The notes under the pieces: model-generated
The model's database searches: none
Seen by the model: the letters and a program-made list of their open reading frames with translations, nothing else
Told to the model about the DNA's origin: nothing
Position numbers and translations under genes: made by a program
Source of the DNA: an uncultured Acidobacteriota bacterium
GTDB taxonomy: Bacteria; Acidobacteriota; Blastocatellia; Pyrinomonadales; Pyrinomonadaceae
Length of the DNA stretch: 64,000 nucleotides
Reading direction: 5' to 3'
Assembly (NCBI GenBank): GCA_937873515.1
Contig: CALMYB010000006.1
Location: 124,001-188,000, forward strand
Part shown: one piece after another, positions 42,800 to 51,097 of the stretch
Layout of the letters: the number at the start of each line of letters is the position of its first letter
Numbering within the stretch: the first letter of the stretch is position 1

Positions 42800-43792
42800 C
42801 TATCTAACCAACGTGGCAAGTATCGCCTTTTGGACGTGGAGACGATTCTCCGCCTCGTCGATCACAAAGGAGTTCGTCGAATCCAGGACCTCGTCCGTAA
42901 CGATCACATTTCTTCTCACCGGAAGGCAGTGCATAAAAATGCCGTTCGCAGTTCGGGCCATCTTCTCTGAGTTGACGATCCAAGTGTCGCGTAGCTGACC
43001 GTCGTGCACGGCGGACTCCTTGCCGTAAAAGGACGGCGGAGCCCAACTCTTCGCATAAACAACGTCTGCGTCTTCAAATCCGGCGACTGGATCGGTGATC
43101 GTCCGTACGCTTCCGCCACTCGATGCCGCCGAATCGCATACTTGCGCAACCAACTCCGAATCGAGATCGTAGCCATTCGGATGAGCGATCGTAAGCTCGT
43201 GTCCCATTTGTGAGGCCGCAAGCGCAAAACTATTGGGCACCGCCATCGGGAGTGCTTTTGGATGCCATGCCCACGTTAAGAGAACTTTCTTCCTTGCCTC
43301 ACCGAAACGCTCCCGGATCGTCATCATATCTGCCATCGCCTGACACGGATGATGCATCGCAGACTCAAGATTGATCACCGGCACGCTCGAATATTTCACG
43401 AAAGCTTGCAAGACCGGGTCCGTCCGCTCGAGTTCCCAGTCCTTTAGACCGGCAAAAGTTCGAACACCGATCGCAGAGACATATCGGCTCAGCACTCTCA
43501 CGAACTCGGCGATATGTTCGGTCCTATTCCCGTCCATCACAACGTTGTCGCTGTACTCGATCGACCATGACGTTGAGCCCGGCTCGATCAGCACGGGGTT
43601 TCCGCCAAGTTCGAAAACTGCGACCTGCATCGATGCACGCGTTCGGAGCGACGGGTTCAGGAACACAAGTGCAATGGAACGACCCGCCAATTCATTGGTG
43701 ACGTGCCGTTCCGCTTTGTATGCGAGTGCCTTCTCCAAAAGGTGTTCGAACTCGCCGGCTGCAATGTCGTTTGTAGAAAGAAAGTGCTTCAT
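42800..43792 (-). CDS. argF': N-acetyl/N-succinyl-ornithine carbamoyltransferase (argF'-type)
   Basis: This 330-residue carbamoyltransferase resembles the N-acylornithine subfamily rather than ordinary ornithine carbamoyltransferase. Diagnostic pieces are FLNPSLRTRASMQ, VMDGNRTEHIAEF, LTWAWHPKALPMAVPNSF, VVYAKSWAPPSFYG and HCLPVRRNVIVTDEV. By my alignment from memory with the Xanthomonas enzyme, the residue reported to set acetyl versus succinyl specificity (Glu92 there, Pro in Bacteroides) is Thr here (MDGNRTEH). Small residues at that position were reported to favour succinylornithine. It overlaps argD by four bases. The pathway therefore carbamoylates before deacylation. Confidence 0.87.
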   Translation of the reverse strand: MKHFLSTNDIAAGEFEHLLEKALAYKAERHVTNELAGRSIALVFLNPSLRTRASMQVAVFELGGNPVLIEPGSTSWSIEYSDNVVMDGNRTEHIAEFVRVLSRYVSAIGVRTFAGLKDWELERTDPVLQAFVKYSSVPVINLESAMHHPCQAMADMMTIRERFGEARKKVLLTWAWHPKALPMAVPNSFALAASQMGHELTIAHPNGYDLDSELVAQVCDSAASSGGSVRTITDPVAGFEDADVVYAKSWAPPSFYGKESAVHDGQLRDTWIVNSEKMARTANGIFMHCLPVRRNVIVTDEVLDSTNSFVIDEAENRLHVQKAILATLVR

Positions 43793-44952
43793 TTGCTGAT
43801 CGCCCCCTCGAAAAGGTCGATCTCGCTCTCTGAAACATTCAATGGCGGCAAGAGGCGCAGCACCTTAGGATCGCTGCTCATACCGGTAATGACCTTCGCT
43901 TCAAGCAGCTTTTCGTAAAATGGACGTGCTCCGCCCTCGAACTCGATCCCCAATAAACACCCTTTGCCGTGAACTGCGTTTACGTCCGGGTTCTTAAGGC
44001 AGACCTCTCGGATACGGCGCTCGATCCGCCGCGCGTTGTCGATCAGGCCTTCACGCTCGATCACCTCGAGTGTGGATTTCACAGCTGCCATTGCGACCAT
44101 TCCGCCCCCAAACGTCGTTCCGAGGTCATTTTCTTTGATGCACGAGGCGAGAAACTCTGAAACAATGCACGCACCGACGGGGACGCCGCTCCCAAGAGCC
44201 TTAGCAACCGAAACAACATCCGGAACGACGTCACCCGCCGCCGTGCTGCCGGCAAAGAACCATTCGCCGGTTCTGCCCACGCCTGTTTGGACCTCGTCGA
44301 AGATAAGTACCGCGCCGACCTCGTCACATTTCTTTCGGAGTTCCAAAAAAAAGTCGGCGGTCGCCTCTCGGACGCCAGCCATCGACTGTATCGGCTCTAT
44401 AAGTACGCCCGCAGTATCGCGGTCGATGATCGAATTGATCGACGTTTTATCGCCGAATTCCGCTTCGACGTGGTACGGAACGTTCGGCTCACCAAGTGCG
44501 CGATATTTGCCGAGGAACGTTGCCGAGATCGAATCTGCGGTCCGCCCGTGAAAGCCTTTCGCGAACGACACGATCTTCGATCTGCCTGTTGCGAGGCGGG
44601 CGATCCGCATCGCATTCTCATTCGCTTCTGTTCCGGAATTGCAAAAAAATGCCTTTGAAAGGGACGCAGGAGCTACCGAAACGAGTTTCTCAGCGGCCTC
44701 GGCCCTAATGTCGGAATAGACGACATTCGAATAGAACATCAGCTTTTGAGCCTGTTCCGTGATCGCCTTGACAACATCAGGATGTGAATGGCCGACCGCA
44801 CAAACGGCATGCCCGCCGTAGAGGTCAAGATATTTTTCGTTTTCGGAGGTCCAGACCCACGGCCCTCGCCCACGCACTATAGCAAGGTCGAGTTTTGAGT
44901 AGGTCGCAAGCTGAAACTCCCGCTCTGTTCTGAAGATCTCTTCGGTCGTCAT
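43789..44952 (-). CDS. argD: Acetylornithine aminotransferase (class III, PLP)
   Basis: This is a 387-residue PLP aminotransferase that converts N-acyl-glutamate semialdehyde to N-acylornithine. PLP contacts: NSGTEANENAMR, FHGRTADS, FDEVQTGVGRTG and the Schiff-base Lys in SVAKALGSGVPVGA. The C-terminal KVLRLLPPLNVSESEID is typical of ArgD. It is flush with argC (stop-to-start adjacent) and overlaps argF'. Acetyl versus succinyl substrate is not decidable here. Confidence 0.94.
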   Translation of the reverse strand: MTTEEIFRTEREFQLATYSKLDLAIVRGRGPWVWTSENEKYLDLYGGHAVCAVGHSHPDVVKAITEQAQKLMFYSNVVYSDIRAEAAEKLVSVAPASLSKAFFCNSGTEANENAMRIARLATGRSKIVSFAKGFHGRTADSISATFLGKYRALGEPNVPYHVEAEFGDKTSINSIIDRDTAGVLIEPIQSMAGVREATADFFLELRKKCDEVGAVLIFDEVQTGVGRTGEWFFAGSTAAGDVVPDVVSVAKALGSGVPVGACIVSEFLASCIKENDLGTTFGGGMVAMAAVKSTLEVIEREGLIDNARRIERRIREVCLKNPDVNAVHGKGCLLGIEFEGGARPFYEKLLEAKVITGMSSDPKVLRLLPPLNVSESEIDLFEGAISK

Positions 44953-45987
44953 TTATGGATTCGTGCCGGGGAAAAGAAGTCCGGTCGTCTCCTCCAGACC
45001 GAACATCAAATTCATGTTCTGAACAGCTTGACCGGCCGCTCCTTTCACGAGGTTGTCGAGGGCCGAGAAGACAGCGATCATCCTGCCGGACGAGTGGACC
45101 GCGATATCGCAAAAGTTTGTCATTTTCACCCAATTGATATCAGGTGAACCTTCGACGATACGGACAAATCGCCGCCCGGCGTAGTATTCACAGAAGATCT
45201 CGTTCAGTTCTTTTGTCGAGATCTCCTTTTCCGTCTCTGCATAGCAGGAAGCGAAGATCCCTCGCGAGACCGGCATGCTATGTGTCATAAAGACAAGGGA
45301 AGAGTCGAGCGTCCCGACGCGCGACAGGCATTGTTCGATCTCCGGAAAGTGCTGATGTGTAAAGGGCTTATACGCATAGAAGGAGTTCGATCGCTGAGGA
45401 TGATGCGTGTTCGCTGCGGCTTTCGCTCCCGAGCCCGAAGATCCTGTCTTCGCGTCGACAATGATCTTTCCCGAAGATAGTCCGCCCTTTATCAAAGGAG
45501 CAAGGGCGAGGATCGTCGCCGTCGCAAAACAGCCGGGATTCGCGATGAACCGGGCCTTCGCGATCTCATCGCAAAATAACTCCGGCACGCCATAGGTGAA
45601 TTGTTTTTGGAGCCCGGGAGCCGTCTGCTTACGTCCATAGGCCGATTCAAAGACCGCTGTATCATCAAGCCTAAAATCACCTGAAAGGTCGATCACCTTC
45701 GTGCCTTCTGATAGGGTGCCGACAATCGACATTGCCGCTCCATGGGGCATTGCAAAGAAAGCGACGTCAACGTGAGGGAGATCAGAGAGGTTTTCCGGAG
45801 TCGCCGAGAAGCTAAGGTCGGTAAAGCCGAGAAGATTCTTATGCACTGCGGAGACCTTTTTTCCGGCGTGTTCGTTTGCGGTCACGTACGAGATCTCTGC
45901 GCTCGAATGGAAGAGCAGCAGCCTAAGGAGTTCGCTCCCGCCGTATCCCGAGCCGCCAAGGATGCCGATCTTTATCTTGTTTAGCAT
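44953..45987 (-). CDS. argC: N-acetyl-gamma-glutamyl-phosphate reductase
   Basis: This 344-residue NADPH-dependent reductase acts in arginine synthesis. The N-terminal Rossmann motif is IGILGGSGYGGSELLRLL; the catalytic Cys is in NPGCFATA; the His motif is VFMTHSMPVSRG. Length is canonical. It overlaps the upstream P-loop gene by seven bases, which means tight coupling. Confidence 0.96.
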   Translation of the reverse strand: MLNKIKIGILGGSGYGGSELLRLLLFHSSAEISYVTANEHAGKKVSAVHKNLLGFTDLSFSATPENLSDLPHVDVAFFAMPHGAAMSIVGTLSEGTKVIDLSGDFRLDDTAVFESAYGRKQTAPGLQKQFTYGVPELFCDEIAKARFIANPGCFATATILALAPLIKGGLSSGKIIVDAKTGSSGSGAKAAANTHHPQRSNSFYAYKPFTHQHFPEIEQCLSRVGTLDSSLVFMTHSMPVSRGIFASCYAETEKEISTKELNEIFCEYYAGRRFVRIVEGSPDINWVKMTNFCDIAVHSSGRMIAVFSALDNLVKGAAGQAVQNMNLMFGLEETTGLLFPGTNP

Positions 45988-47030
45988 ACGGCGGCCTCCG
46001 GTTTACCAAAATCCGAAGCGAGAGCAAAAAGCCGTGCCCCATCGTTGCGGGCGTTTGCAGCATCGAGCCCGAACCGCTCACGGATCGAAACTTCGCCCAT
46101 TGACGAATCGGTTACAGATCCTGAAATGATGTCGGGCTGAAGCCCGAAATCCTTTAAGACCACAATGCCGCCGACAACGCCGACGAAATCCGAAGCACAA
46201 AAAACGATCTTCTTGACCGCAGACATCACTTTTGAAGAACCAAGTAATCTCTCAACCGAGTAGCCTCCCATCACTCCGTCGCCCAACTCTGCGACTATCA
46301 GATCGGGCGAAAATGAGTTGACGTAATTGAAAGAGCCCATCGCAACACCTTCGAGGTCCTCACGGCCGACGGTCGATGGCAGCCCGAAATCGAGAAAACT
46401 GACCGTCGCAAATGCACCATTGTCCTGCATCTCAAGCGTGTCTCGAAGACAGGCAACGCCCGTGAGCTTTACACCAGCGACCTTTAAGCCGCTTTGAGAC
46501 GCCTCGCGTATGATCTCTGCCACGGCGACCGTTTTGCCTGAGTTCATACAAGTTCCTGCAACGAGAATTATCGGTGCGGAGTTCGTCATTCGGGAAGCCT
46601 TGGGTAATGCGGTTGCTGCCAGGTCGAATCCTCGTCCGTCCTCACCGCAAACCGCACCAAGAACTTCGACATCCACCACCGTACCGAGCGATGAGTGGAC
46701 GCCAGTACGTTTTCCGATCACGCCTCCCAAATTGAGGATCGAGAGTTTTTCGCCGCCGGCCACCGCCTCGGGAACTTCTCCGACAATACCCTTGAGGGCG
46801 CGTCTCTCCCCAAGAACTCCGCAGATCACGCTGTTCTTCTTGATCCGAGCCAGACGTCCGCTCGGCGTTTCCAGCATTCCGTAGGACCGGCTGTCATTCA
46901 GCGCTCGAACGGCAACCAGATCTCCGACCTTCGCCTTTCGCGGGCTCGGATCGACCAAAGCGGAATGCCCGACGCCCGATCGGCAAGTAACGGACGCCAA
47001 TAGATCAAATTCGACGTGACCCAAGCTCAT
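45981..47030 (-). CDS. Uncharacterised P-loop NTPase within the arginine operon
   Basis: This 349-residue protein has an N-terminal beta-rich domain (~1-150, KVGDLVAVRALNDSRSYGML). A SIMIBI-like nucleotide-binding domain follows, with Walker A VAGTCMNSGKTVAVAE (~residues 156-171) and a strand VAELGDGVMGGY. It resembles DUF1611 or dethiobiotin-synthetase/MobB-type P-loops, but I cannot name it. It starts four bases before the argR stop (ATGA) and overlaps argC by seven, so it belongs firmly to the operon. Roles such as ligand-sensing or an amide-forming step are guesses. Confidence 0.8.
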   Translation of the reverse strand: MSLGHVEFDLLASVTCRSGVGHSALVDPSPRKAKVGDLVAVRALNDSRSYGMLETPSGRLARIKKNSVICGVLGERRALKGIVGEVPEAVAGGEKLSILNLGGVIGKRTGVHSSLGTVVDVEVLGAVCGEDGRGFDLAATALPKASRMTNSAPIILVAGTCMNSGKTVAVAEIIREASQSGLKVAGVKLTGVACLRDTLEMQDNGAFATVSFLDFGLPSTVGREDLEGVAMGSFNYVNSFSPDLIVAELGDGVMGGYSVERLLGSSKVMSAVKKIVFCASDFVGVVGGIVVLKDFGLQPDIISGSVTDSSMGEVSIRERFGLDAANARNDGARLFALASDFGKPEAAVC

Positions 47031-47455
47031 AGTTCCTCTATCCCTCCATACAAGCCCTTGATACGCGTTACAATGCCGCTGCGGTCGTCGGAAGTTCGTG
47101 CGGCAATAAAGATCGTATCGTCACCGGCAAGCGTACCCGCGATCTCATTGAGATCCATCTTGTCGATCTCGACCGCGATCGCGGATGCTATGCCGGGGAG
47201 ACATCGAAGGATAAGAAGGGAATCTCCCGAAGTAACCAAACTTATCGGCCCGAAGTTGCGGGCGGCCCTTCCATCGATCGTGTACCGACCGTCACGCTTT
47301 GCCACACCGAGTTCCTGGAGATCGCGCGAGACGCTCGCCTGTGTGACGGAAAATCCGGCGGCAGTCAGCCTCTCGACCAATTCGGCCTGATTCGCGACCT
47401 CCGTCTCCGTGATCGTATCCAAAATGAAGTTACGCCGTGCTTCCTTCGAAATCAT
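47027..47455 (-). CDS. argR: Arginine repressor ArgR
   Basis: This 142-residue transcription factor has an N-terminal winged helix (RRNFILDTITETEVANQAEL, VTQASVSRDLQELGVAK). The C-terminal arginine-binding/oligomerisation domain is GTLAGDDTIFIAAR. All expected features are present. It is the first gene of the operon and sits directly behind two ARG-box-like sites, so autoregulation is expected. Confidence 0.95.
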   Translation of the reverse strand: MISKEARRNFILDTITETEVANQAELVERLTAAGFSVTQASVSRDLQELGVAKRDGRYTIDGRAARNFGPISLVTSGDSLLILRCLPGIASAIAVEIDKMDLNEIAGTLAGDDTIFIAARTSDDRSGIVTRIKGLYGGIEEL

Positions 47456-47495
47456 TACTGCATACTATACATATCTACTGCATAATATGCAACTC
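47456..47495 (-). promoter_or_regulatory. Tandem ARG-box-like operator/promoter of the arg operon
   Basis: Two similar A/T-rich palindromic sites lie immediately upstream of argR: TACTGCATACTATACATA (47456-47473) and TACTGCATAATATGCAAC (47476-47493). Both contain TGCAT/ATGCA half-sites with a short centre, similar to ARG boxes in several phyla. On the minus strand TATAGT or TATTAT could be the -10. ArgR binding here would repress the whole six-gene operon. Confidence 0.65.
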
Positions 47496-47540
47496 AGATT
47501 GCTGTGATTTTCGAATGGCGCGTGGTGCTGTCGGGGCTAC

Positions 47541-48725
47541 TTAGAAAATTGCGAGTTTTATGCGCAGGTATTTTTTAGGATTTGCACGAAAGTCCTTGAG
47601 AAGCTGAGTTCCTTCTCCGGTGAAGGTTGCAACGTTATTAGCCGTTTGATTAACGCTATTGTAGAGTGTTTCGTCGGTGATCAATTTGCCAAGAGTGCCT
47701 TTTCCGGCCTGAGCGTCGCTCAGGATCGCATCGATCCGGCCGGCCGTCGAATTGAATCGGTCAAGTGCTGTTCGAGTGTCCTCGTACATCTTGTCATCAG
47801 TTAGAAGTTTACCGAGCGTACCCTTGCCTGCCCGAAGGTCAGCGGTGATCGCGCGAAAATCCTCTGTGATCTTTCTGAGGTCTGCAACCGCGGCTCGCGT
47901 TTCATTATAGAGAGCGTCGTCATTCACGATCTTACCTGCCGAGCCCTTTCCTGCACGGATATCGCTTGAGATCGCTTCGAGGCTCGCCGCGGTCTTGGCA
48001 AGACTGTCATAGAGCTTTGGATCGTTGACGAGCTTTCCGGCACTGCCTTGGCCTGAATTTATCTTGTCGATCGTCGCCTGCAGGCGTTTCATCGTCTCTT
48101 TGGTCTCTGCGACAGCTCCGTCGAGATTGTTGTAGAGGTCGTCATCGTTAACGATCTTCCCAAGGGTGCCGTCGCCGGTGTTCGCCTTGTTGAGGATCTC
48201 GTTCGCCGGGATGGCGAGCTTGTTGATCTGTTTCAACAGATCGTTGCCGGTTGCGGTCAGTTGGTTCATGGAGATCGCGGCCGAAGATTCGAGCACAAAG
48301 TTCTCACTTACGGAATTGCCCTTTTCGGTGCCGGGCGTGATGTTGATCATCTTCTCGTTGCCAAGCACTGAAGTAGCAATGAGCTGTGCGGTCGAATCGG
48401 TCCGGATCATCTCGTCGATCGGCTGTCCCTGGATCTGACGGGAAACGGAGAGCGTCGCCTCGATCCGATTGCCGTCGGGCGTATCGGACGGAAGGAATTT
48501 AACATCGACGACCTTGCCTATCGATACTCCCGCAAGCTGAACGTCCGCCGCAGGGTGCAGGCCATCGGCAGAGACGAAGCGGGCTTTTAGCGCGAATTTC
48601 TTTTCGAACGGATTGAAATCTCCGCTTGAATTCAGGACCAAATAGCCGAGGACGAGAAGGGCGACGAGCACAAAGATGCCGACGCGAAGCTCACTGAATT
48701 TGATCCTTTGTCTCGTTCTTGGCAT
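47541..48725 (-). CDS. mlaD: MlaD/MCE-domain lipid-transport protein with Gly-rich repeats
   Basis: This 394-residue protein has an N-terminal membrane anchor (~13-31, LRVGIFVLVALLVLGYLVL), then an MCE domain (~38-130, FVSADGLHPAADVQLAGVSI). The remainder is a long helical region with five repeats of the type GKGTLGKLLTDDKMY. It is predicted to bind phospholipids in the periplasm with MlaE and MlaF for outer-membrane lipid asymmetry. The helical repeats likely form the tunnel or needle. It follows mlaF by 15 bases. Confidence 0.9.
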   Translation of the reverse strand: MPRTRQRIKFSELRVGIFVLVALLVLGYLVLNSSGDFNPFEKKFALKARFVSADGLHPAADVQLAGVSIGKVVDVKFLPSDTPDGNRIEATLSVSRQIQGQPIDEMIRTDSTAQLIATSVLGNEKMINITPGTEKGNSVSENFVLESSAAISMNQLTATGNDLLKQINKLAIPANEILNKANTGDGTLGKIVNDDDLYNNLDGAVAETKETMKRLQATIDKINSGQGSAGKLVNDPKLYDSLAKTAASLEAISSDIRAGKGSAGKIVNDDALYNETRAAVADLRKITEDFRAITADLRAGKGTLGKLLTDDKMYEDTRTALDRFNSTAGRIDAILSDAQAGKGTLGKLITDETLYNSVNQTANNVATFTGEGTQLLKDFRANPKKYLRIKLAIF

Positions 48726-48740
48726 ACGTTCGGGTTCGGT

Positions 48741-49592
48741 CTACCTACCGGTGATAAATCGGTGAATATACGGGTCGTTCGAAAGCTTCAGCTCTTCGTC
48801 CGTTCCGTCAAAGATGATGTTGCCCTGCTTTATCATCATCACTTTCGTATTGATGAGGCAAAGTTTGTCGCCTTCTTCCTCGAAGAATACACGTCCTTCG
48901 CCGTCAACGATAGCATATTCGGACGAAAGATATCTTAGGTTATTCATCTCGTGTGTGACAAAAATAGACGAGACCCCTTCCAGGTCACGGAGCTTTATCG
49001 CGAGTTCGCAGATCGTTCGAGCAGTCGGCGGATCAAGGCCGGCGGTCGGTTCGTCGAAAAGGACCATCGATGGGCTGCCGACGAGCGCGCGAGCAATGCC
49101 GACGCGGCGCCTCATTCCGCCCGAGAGCTCGATCGGCATCTTGTCGATCGCATCTTCAAGATCCACGAACCGGAGCATTCTTATCACCTCATGCTCGATC
49201 TCGTCATCGTCGATACCTTCCTCGGCCAGCCGATAGGCGACGTTGTCGTAAACCGACAGGGAATCAAAGAGAGCGCCTTCCTGGAAGACCATTCCGATCT
49301 TTTTCCGCATCTCGGTCAATTCCTGTTCGTCGGCGTTGGTGATGTCTTCTCCATCGACGAGGATCGTGCCCGCATCTGCTCGGAGAAGACCGAGGATGAG
49401 TTTGATTATCGTGGACTTGCCGCTGCCCGAACCACCAAGAACGATCTTCGTCTCGCCCCGGCGAACCGTGAAATTGATGCCATCCAGGATCACACGGTCG
49501 TCGAACGCGAGTTCAACGTCGCGAAATTCGATCGCCGGGATCACCGGTGAGATCGCCGTTCGTGGCTGAATTATGGCCTCGGTCTCTAGCAT
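48741..49592 (-). CDS. mlaF: Phospholipid transport ATPase MlaF
   Basis: This is a 283-residue ABC ATPase. Walker [11 protein letters not shown]-loop [12 protein letters not shown], signature LSGGMRRR, Walker [14 protein letters not shown] and switch VTHEMNNL are all visible and characteristic of the MlaF/Ttg2A group. It abuts mlaE with no spacer and precedes mlaD. Confidence 0.95.
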   Translation of the reverse strand: MLETEAIIQPRTAISPVIPAIEFRDVELAFDDRVILDGINFTVRRGETKIVLGGSGSGKSTIIKLILGLLRADAGTILVDGEDITNADEQELTEMRKKIGMVFQEGALFDSLSVYDNVAYRLAEEGIDDDEIEHEVIRMLRFVDLEDAIDKMPIELSGGMRRRVGIARALVGSPSMVLFDEPTAGLDPPTARTICELAIKLRDLEGVSSIFVTHEMNNLRYLSSEYAIVDGEGRVFFEEEGDKLCLINTKVMMIKQGNIIFDGTDEELKLSNDPYIHRFITGR

Positions 49593-50363
49593 CTAGAACA
49601 AGGTGTTGCCAAAAAATCCCTGTAGGACCTTTGAGAGAAAGAAGTCTGCAATGATCACCGTGATGGACGAAAGTACTACCGCATCGGTCGTCGACTTGCC
49701 GACGCCGACTGTGCCGCCCTGAGTGGTCAACCCTTTATGACACGAGATCAAGCCTATGATGAAACCAAAAACGATCGGTTTTATGATGCCGCCAATAATA
49801 TCCTGGATCGTGATCCCAGCCCGCAAACTCGTAATATAAGTATTCGCGTCCAACGCGTAAAGGTACCTCGCGATGATGCCGCCGCCGATCAGGCCAAAGA
49901 CGTCTGCGGCCACTGTGAGCAGCGGGAGCGTCACAACGAGGGCGATGACGCGGGGCGTAACAAGCTTTCGCGCAGGCGACGTGCCAAGTGCCCGCATCGC
50001 ATCGATCTGCTGCGAGACGACCATAGACCCAAGTTCCGCGGAGATCGCGGAACCGACGCGGCCTGCGACCATCAAGGCACACAGCACAGGGCCGAGTTCA
50101 CGGATCAGCGTGATCGCGACACTCTGGCCGGCGCTGCTCTGAGCACCATAGTATTCGAGCGTCGGGTAGGCCTGCAGGATCAATACCGAGCCGGTAAAGA
50201 ATCCTGTAAGACTCACGATCGCAAGGGAGCCCACGCCGATCGAGTCCATTTGCCGGATCATTTCGTCGAAGTAGCGCGGCTGCTTTCGAAGCCCTCGCAG
50301 CATTCGCCAGAACAGGAATGAAATATCCTGAAGTTCGACAAGAAAGCGTGAAAGTGAATTCAT
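49593..50363 (-). CDS. mlaE: Phospholipid transport permease MlaE
   Basis: This 256-residue permease of the MlaE/YrbE family has about five or six helices and the conserved block RELGPVLCALMVAGRVGSAI plus EIDAMRALG-like QQIDAMRALGTSP. First gene of mlaE-mlaF-mlaD. The upstream 157-bp spacer contains the terminator of the sigma/anti-sigma/Spy cassette (50457-50494), so the operon probably has its own promoter between them, which I did not identify. Confidence 0.95.
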   Translation of the reverse strand: MNSLSRFLVELQDISFLFWRMLRGLRKQPRYFDEMIRQMDSIGVGSLAIVSLTGFFTGSVLILQAYPTLEYYGAQSSAGQSVAITLIRELGPVLCALMVAGRVGSAISAELGSMVVSQQIDAMRALGTSPARKLVTPRVIALVVTLPLLTVAADVFGLIGGGIIARYLYALDANTYITSLRAGITIQDIIGGIIKPIVFGFIIGLISCHKGLTTQGGTVGVGKSTTDAVVLSSITVIIADFFLSKVLQGFFGNTLF

Positions 50364-50456
50364 CTACCGTGCTGATGCCAAGGGCATGATGCCCGACCTA
50401 TGGTTCAAAGCATTATAGCCTGTAAGGCTTTGTCAGCGGTAGCCTCCTCTGCGAAT

Positions 50457-50494
50457 AAAAAAGCGGCCGCCCGAACAATCACGTCCGAGCAGCC
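50457..50494 (-). terminator. Intrinsic terminator after the Spy-like gene
   Basis: On the minus strand, GGCTGCTCGGAC (50494-50483) pairs with GTTCGGGCGGCC (50476-50465) over 12 positions including three G-U pairs, with a six-base loop. Six T residues follow after GC. It lies 27 bases past the stop at 50521, a textbook intrinsic terminator. Confidence 0.85.
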
Positions 50495-50520
50495 GAAGGG
50501 TCAATTGAAGCGATTGGTAC

Positions 50521-51084
50521 CTACTGAGGTTTGGTCGGGCGTGCAACGGGCCGCTGGAGGCGACGTTCCTGGCGGCGTTGCAGCCGCTGCATTAGCGGCC
50601 GATCCGCGGGGGTATCACCGTTTGCTTCACGCAGCTTCTTTTCCGCTGCAAACCGCTTTCGGAGGTTCCGGAAGCTGTCAAGCTGAGTCGGTGTAAGGAT
50701 CTTTCGAATATTCACTTCGTTCTCGAAACGAAGTCGCTGCATTTCCGCTTGGGCTTTCTGAAGATCGGCGAGCCGCAGACTGTAGGTGTATTCATCGAAA
50801 ACATCTGCGTAGATCGCAGAGTCGAGAGCCTTCATTGCGTCGCGAAAGCTCTTTTGCGCGGCTTGCATCAATGGCTTGCGAGCTTTGTTCATTTCGCGAA
50901 GCTGCGTCTTTTGCTCGTCCGTAAGGCCGAGAGCCTGCATTATCGCCTGGCCCTTGTCCACCGCCTTGGCAGGTAAGGGTTGACCGGCCAGAGGCTGAGG
51001 AACGACTTGGCTCTCAACTTGGCCGACAATGACCGCGAGGGAGAGAGCTCCGATAAAAAAGAATGCTGAGATCTTGAATTTCAT
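50521..51084 (-). CDS. Spy/CpxP (LTXXQ)-like periplasmic protein
   Basis: This 187-residue exported protein has a signal peptide (~1-25, FKISAFFFIGALSLAVIVG) and a helical body with LGLTDEQKTQLREMN and ILTPTQLDSFRNL, which are LTXXQ-type motifs. It ends in a basic tail (RRQERRLQRPVARP). Such proteins act as periplasmic chaperones or metal/stress sensors. It follows the anti-sigma gene by 13 bases. The ATG at 51084 is preferred; the upstream in-frame extension to 51324 overlaps the anti-sigma gene. Confidence 0.85.
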   Translation of the reverse strand: MKFKISAFFFIGALSLAVIVGQVESQVVPQPLAGQPLPAKAVDKGQAIMQALGLTDEQKTQLREMNKARKPLMQAAQKSFRDAMKALDSAIYADVFDEYTYSLRLADLQKAQAEMQRLRFENEVNIRKILTPTQLDSFRNLRKRFAAEKKLREANGDTPADRPLMQRLQRRQERRLQRPVARPTKPQ

Positions 51085-51097
51085 AAGATTTGGTAGA

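Noticed and set aside
46493..46506. 14-base match to the tandem array unit (TTTGAGACGCCTCG) inside the P-loop gene
   Set aside because: It is short, single-copy there, and fits the reading frame; probably coincidence.
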